Positions 1 to 5,256 of a stretch of 8,100 bases of DNA are shown in pieces (positions within the stretch are counted from its first letter, which is position 1; each line of letters opens with the position of its first letter). The DNA is from Clostridium sp. CAG:524. GTDB taxonomy: Bacteria > Bacillota_I > Bacilli_A > RF39 > UBA660. Under the pieces are notes generated by a model. That model made no database searches and was not told the origin of the DNA. It worked only from the letters and a program-made list of their open reading frames with translations. The translations under genes and the position numbers were made by a program. The DNA lies in the NCBI GenBank assembly GCA_000434555.1, contig FR880098.1:33388-41487 (forward strand), given 5' to 3'.

Positions 1-158
1 TAGAAATATAAATATAATGTACCAAATATAAATAATGAAATAAATATAGAATTTTTTCACTAAAATAATTTAGATTATATTTTATTATATAATATATAAA
101 TAATTAAATTTAAACATTACTAATAATTTATATAACCAATTATCTATTGGACAATATT

Positions 159-187
159 ATTATATGAGAGTTTATCTAAAATGTCAA
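159..187 (-). promoter_or_regulatory. Perfect consensus sigma-A promoter, leftward
   Basis: On the minus strand a perfect -35 box TTGACA (182-187) and a perfect -10 box TATAAT (159-164) are separated by exactly 17 bp. Transcription would start near 152 and run leftward out of the window. The promoter lies just past the hydA terminator, so it belongs to a separate transcription unit. A weak hairpin (CCAAT/ATTGG, 136-150) lies at the start of the predicted transcript. Positions 1-158 contain no ORF with a credible ribosome binding site, so the product is either a gene with a long leader or an untranslated RNA. Confidence 0.75.
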
Positions 188-198
188 TAGATTTTTTT

Positions 199-224
199 AA
201 AAAAATTGCAAAAAATGCAATTTT
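199..224 (-). terminator. Rho-independent-type terminator of hydA
   Basis: A perfect 9-bp inverted repeat (202-210 with 216-224, arms AAAATTGCA and TGCAATTTT, 5-nt loop) begins one base after the hydA stop codon. On the minus strand it ends in a run of seven T (199-205). The stem is AT-rich and only moderately stable, but its position and T-run fit a terminator for the response regulator-kinase-hydA unit. Confidence 0.65.
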
Positions 225-1730
225 CTATTTATCATGTAATAAATTACTTTTATCACTATATGAAGTATGAAGCAATTTAAAGCTTTTTTCACTTAATGGT
301 TTCTTTAAGAATTCTTTATATAATTCTTTTAATTCTTTGTTATCATGAGCAAATCTTACTGCTCTATTTCCATCAATTGATTGAATTCCTTTAGTTCTTT
401 CTTCTCTTATTTTATCTAGCTTAGGTATTGCACATAATGGTTGTCCTCCTCCACCTATGCATCCACCTTTACAATTCATAACTTCAATAAAATGAAATTT
501 TTTATAATAATCATTTTCAAGTAATTTTTCTAAATTTTCCATTTGTTGTACAACTGCAACTCTTAGTTTATATTTATCAATCATAACAGTTGCTTCTTTT
601 ATGCCTTCAAATCCACGAAGTTCATCAAAAACAAGTTCATCTTTTTTCATATTATGTTTAGTCATTATTCTATATAATGTTCTAATTGCTGATTCACATA
701 CTCCACCAGAATTTCCAAAAAGAACACCGCTTCCACTACCTTCTCCAAGCATTCTATCATATGGTGTATCGCCAAGACTAGCAAAATTTATATCTTCTTC
801 TTTTAACATAATTCCAAATTCACTTGCTGTAATAACATAATCAATATTTGGAGTATACTCACGAGCCTCCATCTTTTTAGAAGTACAAGGTGTTATCGCA
901 ACAGTAACTATCTTTGATGGATCTATTCCTCTTTGTTCACAAAAATATGTCTTTATGATAGCACATTGCATACCTATTGGACTTTTACATGTTGATAAGT
1001 TGTTTAGAAGTTCTGGATGGTATATTTCAGCATACTTTACCCAAGCAGGACAGCAACTAGTAAATTGAGGAAGTGGTCCTTTATTAGTAAGTCTAGCTGC
1101 AAATTCAGCAACCTCTTCTAATATTGTTAAATCAGCTCCAAAAGCTGTATCAAATACATAATCAAATCCACTTTTCTTAAGTGCAGTTACAAGTTTTCCT
1201 TCAGTATTAACTCCAGCTTCCATATTAAAGCACTCACCAATAGAAACTCTTACTGCAGGAGCCACTATTCCAACAACTATCTTTTCGTTAGAATTAATTA
1301 TATCTTTAACATCTCTAAATGAATACTTTGGAATCATTGCTCCAGTAGGACAATTCAATATACATTGACCACATCCTATACAAATAGGTTCTTTACATAC
1401 ATTTAAATCATATCTTATATTAACTATATTTTCACATGTTTTCTTACATTGTCCACAATTGATACATTTTTCAGGTATTCTGCCTATTGCATAATTATTA
1501 GGACTAATTCTAACTCTTTTATCTTCTTCTTTATCATTAATAATTTTATCTCTTTTAACTTCTAATGCCTCACTGACAACTGAATCAATAATCGCATCAA
1601 GCGCATTAGAACTTACTGTTTCATCTCTTTCTTCAAACTCCCTGGCACCACACATAGGGCAAACATAATCGTTAGATATACTTTCAACATCTACTAGATA
1701 TCCACATAATTTACATATATATTTTCCCAT
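225..1730 (-). CDS. hydA: Monomeric [FeFe] hydrogenase with N-terminal rubredoxin-like domain
   Basis: This 501-residue cytoplasmic [FeFe] hydrogenase should interconvert protons and H2, exchanging electrons with ferredoxin or a similar carrier. Visible domains are a short rubredoxin-like knuckle (C6, C9, C24, C27; spacing as in rubrerythrin tails), a charged linker (about 30-85), two [4Fe-4S] motifs (C89/C92/C95 with C127, and C117/C120/C123 with C99) and the H-cluster domain. H-cluster motifs are TSCCPAW (224-230), TPCTSKK (280-286) and a third at 416-431; cluster ligands are C227, C282, C420 and C424. Aligned from memory to C. pasteurianum CpI, the proton path is intact (E206, E209, C226, S246), but the usual Met before PC is Thr280. 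The ATG has a strong AGGAGG, 24 nt after the kinase stop, so it is probably co-transcribed with the two-component genes. HydE, HydF and HydG are not in the window. Family is certain; the subgroup (possibly group B/M2) is not. Confidence 0.96.
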   Translation of the reverse strand: MGKYICKLCGYLVDVESISNDYVCPMCGAREFEERDETVSSNALDAIIDSVVSEALEVKRDKIINDKEEDKRVRISPNNYAIGRIPEKCINCGQCKKTCENIVNIRYDLNVCKEPICIGCGQCILNCPTGAMIPKYSFRDVKDIINSNEKIVVGIVAPAVRVSIGECFNMEAGVNTEGKLVTALKKSGFDYVFDTAFGADLTILEEVAEFAARLTNKGPLPQFTSCCPAWVKYAEIYHPELLNNLSTCKSPIGMQCAIIKTYFCEQRGIDPSKIVTVAITPCTSKKMEAREYTPNIDYVITASEFGIMLKEEDINFASLGDTPYDRMLGEGSGSGVLFGNSGGVCESAIRTLYRIMTKHNMKKDELVFDELRGFEGIKEATVMIDKYKLRVAVVQQMENLEKLLENDYYKKFHFIEVMNCKGGCIGGGGQPLCAIPKLDKIREERTKGIQSIDGNRAVRFAHDNKELKELYKEFLKKPLSEKSFKLLHTSYSDKSNLLHDK

Positions 1731-1753
1731 ATAGCCTCCTTTTTAATAAATTA

Positions 1754-1764
1754 ATTATAACACA
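1754..1764 (-). promoter_or_regulatory. Extended -10 promoter for hydA
   Basis: The minus strand reads TGTGT directly followed by TATAAT (-10 at 1754-1759). This fits the extended -10 pattern TRTGnTATAAT, which can work without a -35 box; none is recognisable at 16-18 bp spacing. It overlaps the last codons of the kinase gene. A start near 1747 would leave a leader of about 17 nt containing the AGGAGG at 1735-1740. It could give hydA a basal level independent of the upstream regulatory genes. Confidence 0.55.
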
Positions 1765-3161
1765 CTTTTAGATTTATTTGTTTTATTAATTTCAAAGTAA
1801 AAAGTAGTACCTTTATTAATCTTACTATCAACACCATATTTATAATTATGACTATCAAGTATAGTTTTTACTATAGAAAGACCAAGACCAGTTCCATATG
1901 CATTTCTTTTATGTTTCTTTTCATTATGATAGTACTTATTCCATATATATTTAATATCTTCTTTTTTTATTCCTTTTCCAGTATCTCTTATTTTAACAGT
2001 AACTTTCTTTTTATTATTAACAAGTTCAATATAAATTTTTTTATCATCACCAGTATAATTTATCGCATTATTAATTAGATTGTATACAACCTGTTCAATT
2101 CTCTTTTTATCTCCCATTACCATTATTGATTCTTCGTTTTCATATATAAATTCATATCCCTCAGAATCAATAAGTATATAATATCTCTTTATTACATCTC
2201 TAATAAGTTTATCTAAATCAAATTCTTCTATTTTAAGTTCATAAGTATTAGCTTGTAATTTAGATAAATCTAATATATCACTAACAAGTACATTTAATCT
2301 ATCAGTTTCTTCTATAATTATATTTAAGTTTTCATTTCTCTTTTGAACTGACATATTTTCAAAATCTTTAATCATTTCAGCATATGCTTTTATCATAGTA
2401 AGAGGTGTTTTTAAATCATGTCCTACATTTGCAAGTAAATCTCTTCTTAATTCATCTGTTTTAGATAATTCATTTTTAGCAAGATCTAGTGTTGAAGCAA
2501 GTTCTGCTATTTCATCTATTTTACTATCAGTTGAGAATTTCACATTAAAGTTTCCATCAGCAAGTTTACGTGCTTCTTTACTTATATCAACAATAGGCTT
2601 TGAAATTAATCTTGATATAAAATAACCTATTATTAATGATACTGATAATATTATTAAAGATATGTATAAAAATTGACTTTTCAATAGTCTTATTGAAGCA
2701 TCAAGTGGTTGAATAGATGAATTTAAAAATATATATACTTTATCATTATATTTAAGTGCTTTAACAAGCGTTTTATTATTAAATCTCTTATTATTAAATA
2801 TAGCAGTAGATTCAGTTTTACCACTTTCTACAAAAGATTTAACATAATCAGTACCAGTTTTTGAGTCACCAATTAAGCAACCTTGATTATACATGTTAGA
2901 AACTATATCAATTTTACCATCATTATAAACTGAAATACATATTCCATATTCATAAGCAATATCTTCAAGCTTATAAATATCTAAATCTTTAGTAGTTTTC
3001 AAATTATTAATCACATTACTTAATTGATTAGTTTTATATATTTCATAAAAATAATTTAAAAGAAGTATCTGCATAAAAAAAAGGAACAGCAAAATAAAGC
3101 ATGAGAATCCCATAAGAAATGCCCATACAATATGCCTAATTTTACTATTCTTTAATTTCAA
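1755..3161 (-). CDS. Membrane sensor histidine kinase (HAMP, HisKA, HATPase)
   Basis: A complete 468-residue sensor kinase that would autophosphorylate on His and pass phosphate to the response regulator encoded just upstream. Order seen: membrane segment (about 10-36), an external sensor region of about 125 residues, second membrane segment (about 164-186), HAMP (about 187-240), phosphoacceptor motif NVGHDLKTPL (H248), N-box with N361/N365, G1 box DTGKGI (393-398) and G2 box GTGLGLSI (423-430). It resembles OmpR-partner kinases (PhoR/ResE type). The sensor region has two cysteines, C74 and C95, which could sense redox state, but I do not recognise a named domain and the ligand is unknown. 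The start is a TTG overlapping the regulator gene by 17 bp, with GGGG 7 nt upstream; the next Met (17) would cut the membrane segment. Overlap implies translational coupling. hydA follows after 24 nt. Confidence 0.95.
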   Translation of the reverse strand: MKLKNSKIRHIVWAFLMGFSCFILLFLFFMQILLLNYFYEIYKTNQLSNVINNLKTTKDLDIYKLEDIAYEYGICISVYNDGKIDIVSNMYNQGCLIGDSKTGTDYVKSFVESGKTESTAIFNNKRFNNKTLVKALKYNDKVYIFLNSSIQPLDASIRLLKSQFLYISLIILSVSLIIGYFISRLISKPIVDISKEARKLADGNFNVKFSTDSKIDEIAELASTLDLAKNELSKTDELRRDLLANVGHDLKTPLTMIKAYAEMIKDFENMSVQKRNENLNIIIEETDRLNVLVSDILDLSKLQANTYELKIEEFDLDKLIRDVIKRYYILIDSEGYEFIYENEESIMVMGDKKRIEQVVYNLINNAINYTGDDKKIYIELVNNKKKVTVKIRDTGKGIKKEDIKYIWNKYYHNEKKHKRNAYGTGLGLSIVKTILDSHNYKYGVDSKINKGTTFYFEINKTNKSKSVL

Positions 3162-3801
3162 ATTTATACCCCATTCCTCTAACAGTAGTTATTAAATCTC
3201 TATATTCTTTTAAATTATTTCTTAACATTTTAATATGTGTATCTATTGTTCTATCATTACCTAAATAATCATAATTCCATACATTATTCAAAAGTTGTTC
3301 TCTTGATAATGCAATACCTTTATTATTTATAAAATATACAAGTAAGTCATATTCTTTAGGCGTAAGCATAAGTTCTTTATCTTTAATATATACTGCATGT
3401 CCTAAATAATCGACTTTTAAATCTTTATAAACAAATGTATTTTCTTCACCTTTATATCTTTTTAATATAGCATTTATTCTCGCCATAAGTTCTTTAGGAC
3501 TAAAAGGTTTAGTCATATAATCATCTATTCCAAGATCAAATCCAGCAAGTATGTCATATTCTTCGCTTCTTGCTGATAACATTATAGTTGGAGTATTATA
3601 TCTCTTTTTGATTTCTTTATATGCTGTGAATCCATCCATCTTTGGCATCATTATATCCATAATTATAAAGTCAGCATCTCCTGCTTTCTCTAAAGCTTCC
3701 ACTCCATTTTCAGCTTCCATTACATCATATTTATTTTCAAAACAATATTCTTTAATAACATCTCTTATTAATTTTTCATCATCAACTATTAATACTTTCA
3801 C
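3145..3801 (-). CDS. OmpR/PhoB-family response regulator
   Basis: A 218-residue DNA-binding response regulator, partner of the overlapping kinase. The receiver domain (about 1-118) has the acidic pair D7/D8, phosphoacceptor D49 in IIMDIMMP, S76 and the conserved K98 before PF. A winged-helix DNA-binding domain (about 122-216) follows, ending in the typical TTVRGMGYKF. The length is normal for the family. A longer reading from a GTG at 3810 adds three residues, but GAGGTGG at 3807-3813 is best read as the ribosome binding site for the GTG at 3799-3801, 5 nt away, giving the classic MKVLIVDDE start. It has its own promoter and is probably autoregulated through repeats within it. Targets cannot be read from sequence, but linkage suggests hydA and itself. 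Confidence 0.95.
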   Translation of the reverse strand: MKVLIVDDEKLIRDVIKEYCFENKYDVMEAENGVEALEKAGDADFIIMDIMMPKMDGFTAYKEIKKRYNTPTIMLSARSEEYDILAGFDLGIDDYMTKPFSPKELMARINAILKRYKGEENTFVYKDLKVDYLGHAVYIKDKELMLTPKEYDLLVYFINNKGIALSREQLLNNVWNYDYLGNDRTIDTHIKMLRNNLKEYRDLITTVRGMGYKFEIKE

Positions 3802-3823
3802 ATATACCACCTCATATAAGAAT

Positions 3824-3852
3824 ATAATATCACATTGTGAAATAATAGTGAA
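3824..3852 (-). promoter_or_regulatory. Promoter of the response regulator-kinase-hydA unit
   Basis: On the minus strand a -35-like TTCACT (3847-3852) and a -10-like TATTAT (3824-3829) are 17 bp apart. The predicted start is near 3817, leaving a short leader of about 16 nt with the GAGGTGG ribosome binding site. The -35 box touches the T-run of the terminator of the gene before it. The imperfect -35 fits a promoter needing an activator, in line with the repeats that overlap it. Confidence 0.55.
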
Positions 3853-3853
3853 A
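3830..3853 (-). promoter_or_regulatory. Putative operator: 11-bp-spaced direct repeats plus palindrome
   Basis: Two TTTCAC repeats (minus strand; 3848-3853 and 3837-3842) start exactly 11 bp apart, the spacing typical of OmpR/PhoB-family sites, and cover the -35 box and spacer of the regulator's own promoter. The second repeat is part of a perfect odd palindrome, TCACA-n-TGTGA (3830-3840), touching the -10 box. On the plus strand TTGTGAAAT (3835-3843) also matches one half of a Rex site, but the opposite half is missing. Confidence 0.45.
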
Positions 3854-3889
3854 AAAATATGTATTATATATAAAAATTAATAATACATA
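3851..3889 (-). terminator. Terminator of the thioredoxin-like gene
   Basis: A perfect 10-bp inverted repeat (3858-3867 with 3880-3889, arms TATGTATTAT and ATAATACATA, 12-nt loop) is followed on the minus strand by seven T (3851-3857). The upstream arm lies in the last codons of the thioredoxin-like gene. It separates that gene from the response regulator unit. Confidence 0.7.
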
Positions 3890-4641
3890 CTACAATCAAA
3901 TCCATTACATTTAATTTTATACTTATCAACAATCTTTTTATTCTTAATAACATAAACAGATGGATATACATCATTAAATTCTTTACCAAGCACTTTTAAG
4001 TTCTTATAATCATTTTTATTTAAAGATGAAGAATCTATATAATAAACATTACTATCAAAATTAATCCATTTTTCAATTACATCAAGTCCTAAAGTACACT
4101 CTATACTAGTACATAAATCACCAATAAATATAACTTTAGAATATTCATCACTATTATATATTTCATTTATTTTATTACTTTTAACCTTTATTAAATCAAG
4201 AACACTTTCCTTAGATTTCTTATATTCACTAACACTCATATTAAATATATTATAAAATTCATGATTTAAGCTATCTAATGTTGATGAATAAAAATAATTA
4301 TCTTGTTTATCAACGTTAAAAACTATATAATCATCTTTTATTTCTTTAATAATTAACTTTTTATTACAATTTAACTTTAATTCTTTATTTTTAGAATCAT
4401 AATTATATCTTGAACATTTATCATATGGATTACTTTCATTAGTATTAGTTGGTATCACATATGAAAATGTATCTTTATTTATATTAATAACATCGTAATA
4501 ACCTGTCTTATAATTATATTTATACCAATTCTTATTAAAAATATTGTCATTTAAAGACCTATCATTAAAAATATATAATAATGATATTGATATTAATACA
4601 ATAATTAGTCCCACGTATATTATTATCTTATTATTTTTCAT
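3877..4641 (-). CDS. Membrane-anchored thioredoxin-like protein of unknown function
   Basis: A 254-residue protein I cannot name. One hydrophobic segment (about 5-24) with a KNNK start suggests an uncleaved N-terminal anchor with the rest outside the cell; there is no lipobox. The middle (about 35-150) is rich in Asn, Lys and Tyr and unrecognised, with C76 and C92. The last 90 residues look like a thioredoxin fold: a strand VIFIGDLC (170-177), a second cysteine at 182 (CX4C instead of CXXC), then YPSVYVIKNKKIV (226-238), very like the cis-proline strand and following hairpin of thioredoxins (P227). A second cysteine pair, C245 and C250, is near the C-terminus. A role in disulfide exchange or as a redox-inactive relative is inference. 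No Shine-Dalgarno precedes the ATG, and the promoter seems to place the start of transcription at the start codon. It lies between two terminators, so it is probably a single-gene unit. Confidence 0.85.
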   Translation of the reverse strand: MKNNKIIIYVGLIIVLISISLLYIFNDRSLNDNIFNKNWYKYNYKTGYYDVININKDTFSYVIPTNTNESNPYDKCSRYNYDSKNKELKLNCNKKLIIKEIKDDYIVFNVDKQDNYFYSSTLDSLNHEFYNIFNMSVSEYKKSKESVLDLIKVKSNKINEIYNSDEYSKVIFIGDLCTSIECTLGLDVIEKWINFDSNVYYIDSSSLNKNDYKNLKVLGKEFNDVYPSVYVIKNKKIVDKYKIKCNGFDCSMYY

Positions 4642-4647
4642 ATAATA

Positions 4648-4676
4648 ATAATATCAAAAAACAAGCAATTTTTCAA
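4648..4676 (-). promoter_or_regulatory. Promoter predicting a leaderless mRNA
   Basis: On the minus strand TTGAAA (4671-4676) and TATTAT (4648-4653) are 17 bp apart. The -10 box ends 6 nt before the ATG (4639-4641), so transcription would begin at or next to the start codon; this agrees with the lack of a ribosome binding site. The -35 box lies in the loop and inner stem of the preceding terminator. TATTAT is repeated further along (4642-4653), so the exact -10 is uncertain. Confidence 0.45.
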
Positions 4677-4685
4677 TCACTTGTT
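4656..4685 (-). terminator. Terminator of the 88-residue orphan gene
   Basis: An 11-bp stem (4660-4670 with 4675-4685) containing two G-U pairs and closed by a GAAA tetraloop is followed on the minus strand by six T (4656-4661). The TGA stop of the orphan gene is within the upstream arm. The GAAA loop and T-run make this a convincing rho-independent terminator. Confidence 0.8.
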
Positions 4686-4943
4686 AGTATTCGCATAATA
4701 ATTAAATTCACTTATTTCTCTTGATATACCGTCTAAATCATCAGCATCACTTTCATCTTCAAGTACTTCATCTATCATAAATATTAATTCATTTATAGAA
4801 GAACATTCATATGGATTAATATTATATCTTTGTAATACTTCACATTGATATTGTGATAAGAATATACCTTTTTTAATTTCTTTATGCATGTATTTTTGAT
4901 CAAATAAGTCATCTATATTTATATCTTTTCCATTTATATTCAT
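4677..4943 (-). CDS. Small acidic cytoplasmic protein, unknown function
   Basis: An 88-residue protein I do not recognise. It has no signal peptide or membrane segment and no known catalytic motif. The middle (about 26-60, GIFLSQYQCEVLQRYNI onward) looks like a compact helical unit, followed by a strongly acidic stretch (about 58-72, EVLEDESDADDLD) and a polar tail. Cysteines at 34 and 47 do not form a metal motif. A longer reading from a GTG at 4952 is unlikely, because that GTG is part of AGGTGA (4949-4954), a good ribosome binding site 5 nt before the ATG at 4941-4943. That site begins right after the rpmE terminator T-run and no separate promoter is evident, so expression may depend on read-through from rpmE. 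It has its own terminator. Its codon use matches its neighbours, so it looks real. Confidence 0.75.
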   Translation of the reverse strand: MNINGKDINIDDLFDQKYMHKEIKKGIFLSQYQCEVLQRYNINPYECSSINELIFMIDEVLEDESDADDLDGISREISEFNYYANTNK

Positions 4944-4956
4944 ATTTTTCACCTAG

Positions 4957-4982
4957 AAAAAAATCACTATTAATCAGTGATT
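4957..4982 (-). terminator. Terminator or attenuator after rpmE
   Basis: A perfect 7-bp stem (4962-4968 with 4976-4982, arms AATCACT and AGTGATT, 7-nt loop) ends in seven T on the minus strand (4957-4963). The rpmE stop codon lies in the loop. The ribosome binding site of the next gene starts three bases beyond, so incomplete termination probably supplies that gene. Confidence 0.75.
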
Positions 4983-5170
4983 CCATATTTATCTTTGAAT
5001 TTTTGTACATTTCCAGTCTTAACAGTTTTAAATTTTCCTGTATAGAATGAATGGCATTTATTACATGATTCTAATTGAATTTCATCTTTAGTTGATTTAA
5101 CTTCAAATTCGTTTCCACATGCACATTTAACTTTACATACCTTTTGTACTGGATGTATTCCCTTTTTCAT
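4970..5170 (-). CDS. rpmE: 50S ribosomal protein L31, zinc-binding type
   Basis: Ribosomal protein L31, 66 residues, the same length as the Bacillus RpmE. It belongs to the large subunit and takes part in the bridge between subunits. The zinc-binding cysteines C16, C18, C36 and C39 (CACGN, CNKCH) are all present, so this is the zinc-containing form and not the YkaA/YtiA-like zinc-free paralogue. Other family signatures are MKKGIHP at the start and FYTGK at 42-46. An ATG at 5188 would add six residues (MARRID), but these codons are the ribosome binding site itself: AGGAGG at 5177-5182 is 6 nt before the ATG at 5168-5170. The gene has its own strong promoter and a structured leader, and ends in a terminator. 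Confidence 0.97.
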   Translation of the reverse strand: MKKGIHPVQKVCKVKCACGNEFEVKSTKDEIQLESCNKCHSFYTGKFKTVKTGNVQKFKDKYGITD

Positions 5171-5186
5171 ATCTATCCTCCTCGCC

Positions 5187-5214
5187 ATAACTAATAAACA
5201 GTTATAGAAATAAC
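5187..5214 (-). promoter_or_regulatory. rpmE leader with two mutually exclusive hairpins
   Basis: In the roughly 45-nt rpmE leader, two stems share one segment. Hairpin A is GTTAT/ATAAC (5201-5205 with 5210-5214, 4-nt loop). Hairpin B is ATAACT/AGTTAT (5187-5192 with 5200-5205, 7-nt loop) and ends 4 nt before the AGGAGG. Only one can form at a time. Leaders that bind L31 are reported in Firmicutes; whether this is one is not shown by sequence alone. Confidence 0.4.
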
Positions 5215-5224
5215 TTCATGTTGT

Positions 5225-5253
5225 ATTATACATAAGTTTAGTACTAAAATCAA
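5225..5253 (-). promoter_or_regulatory. Promoter of rpmE
   Basis: On the minus strand TTGATT (5248-5253) and a perfect TATAAT (5225-5230) are 17 bp apart. Transcription would start near 5218, giving a leader of about 48 nt before the rpmE ATG. It starts only 3 nt after the stop of the SGNH-like gene, so rpmE can be expressed separately from murA. Confidence 0.75.
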
Positions 5254-5256
5254 GCA

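Noticed and set aside
1..60. Open frame on the minus strand from a GTG at 58-60 to the window edge, encoding a Lys-Lys then hydrophobic stretch like a signal peptide
   Set aside because: No ribosome binding site, only 20 codons, and AT-rich noncoding DNA readily gives such Ile/Phe/Tyr/Lys peptides. It could still be the gene served by the promoter at 159-187.
601..840. Plus-strand open frame of 79 codons
   Set aside because: Lies wholly opposite the conserved hydA coding sequence and has no family resemblance or ribosome binding site.
1848..2078. Plus-strand open frame of 76 codons, hydrophobic
   Set aside because: Antisense of the kinase ATPase domain; the Ile/Phe/Tyr-rich product is what the AT-rich complement gives.
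3835..3853. Full Rex operator in the response regulator promoter
   Set aside because: TTGTGAAAT fits one half, but the second half should be the inverted TTCACAA and is instead a direct repeat. Not a complete Rex site.
3551..3880. Plus-strand open frame of 109 codons
   Set aside because: Antisense of the response regulator receiver domain and its promoter; no independent signals.
4677..4679. Possible Mollicutes code (TGA as Trp)
   Set aside because: This TGA ends an ORF within a good terminator hairpin, and Trp codons inspected in HydA are TGG. The standard code is the simpler reading.
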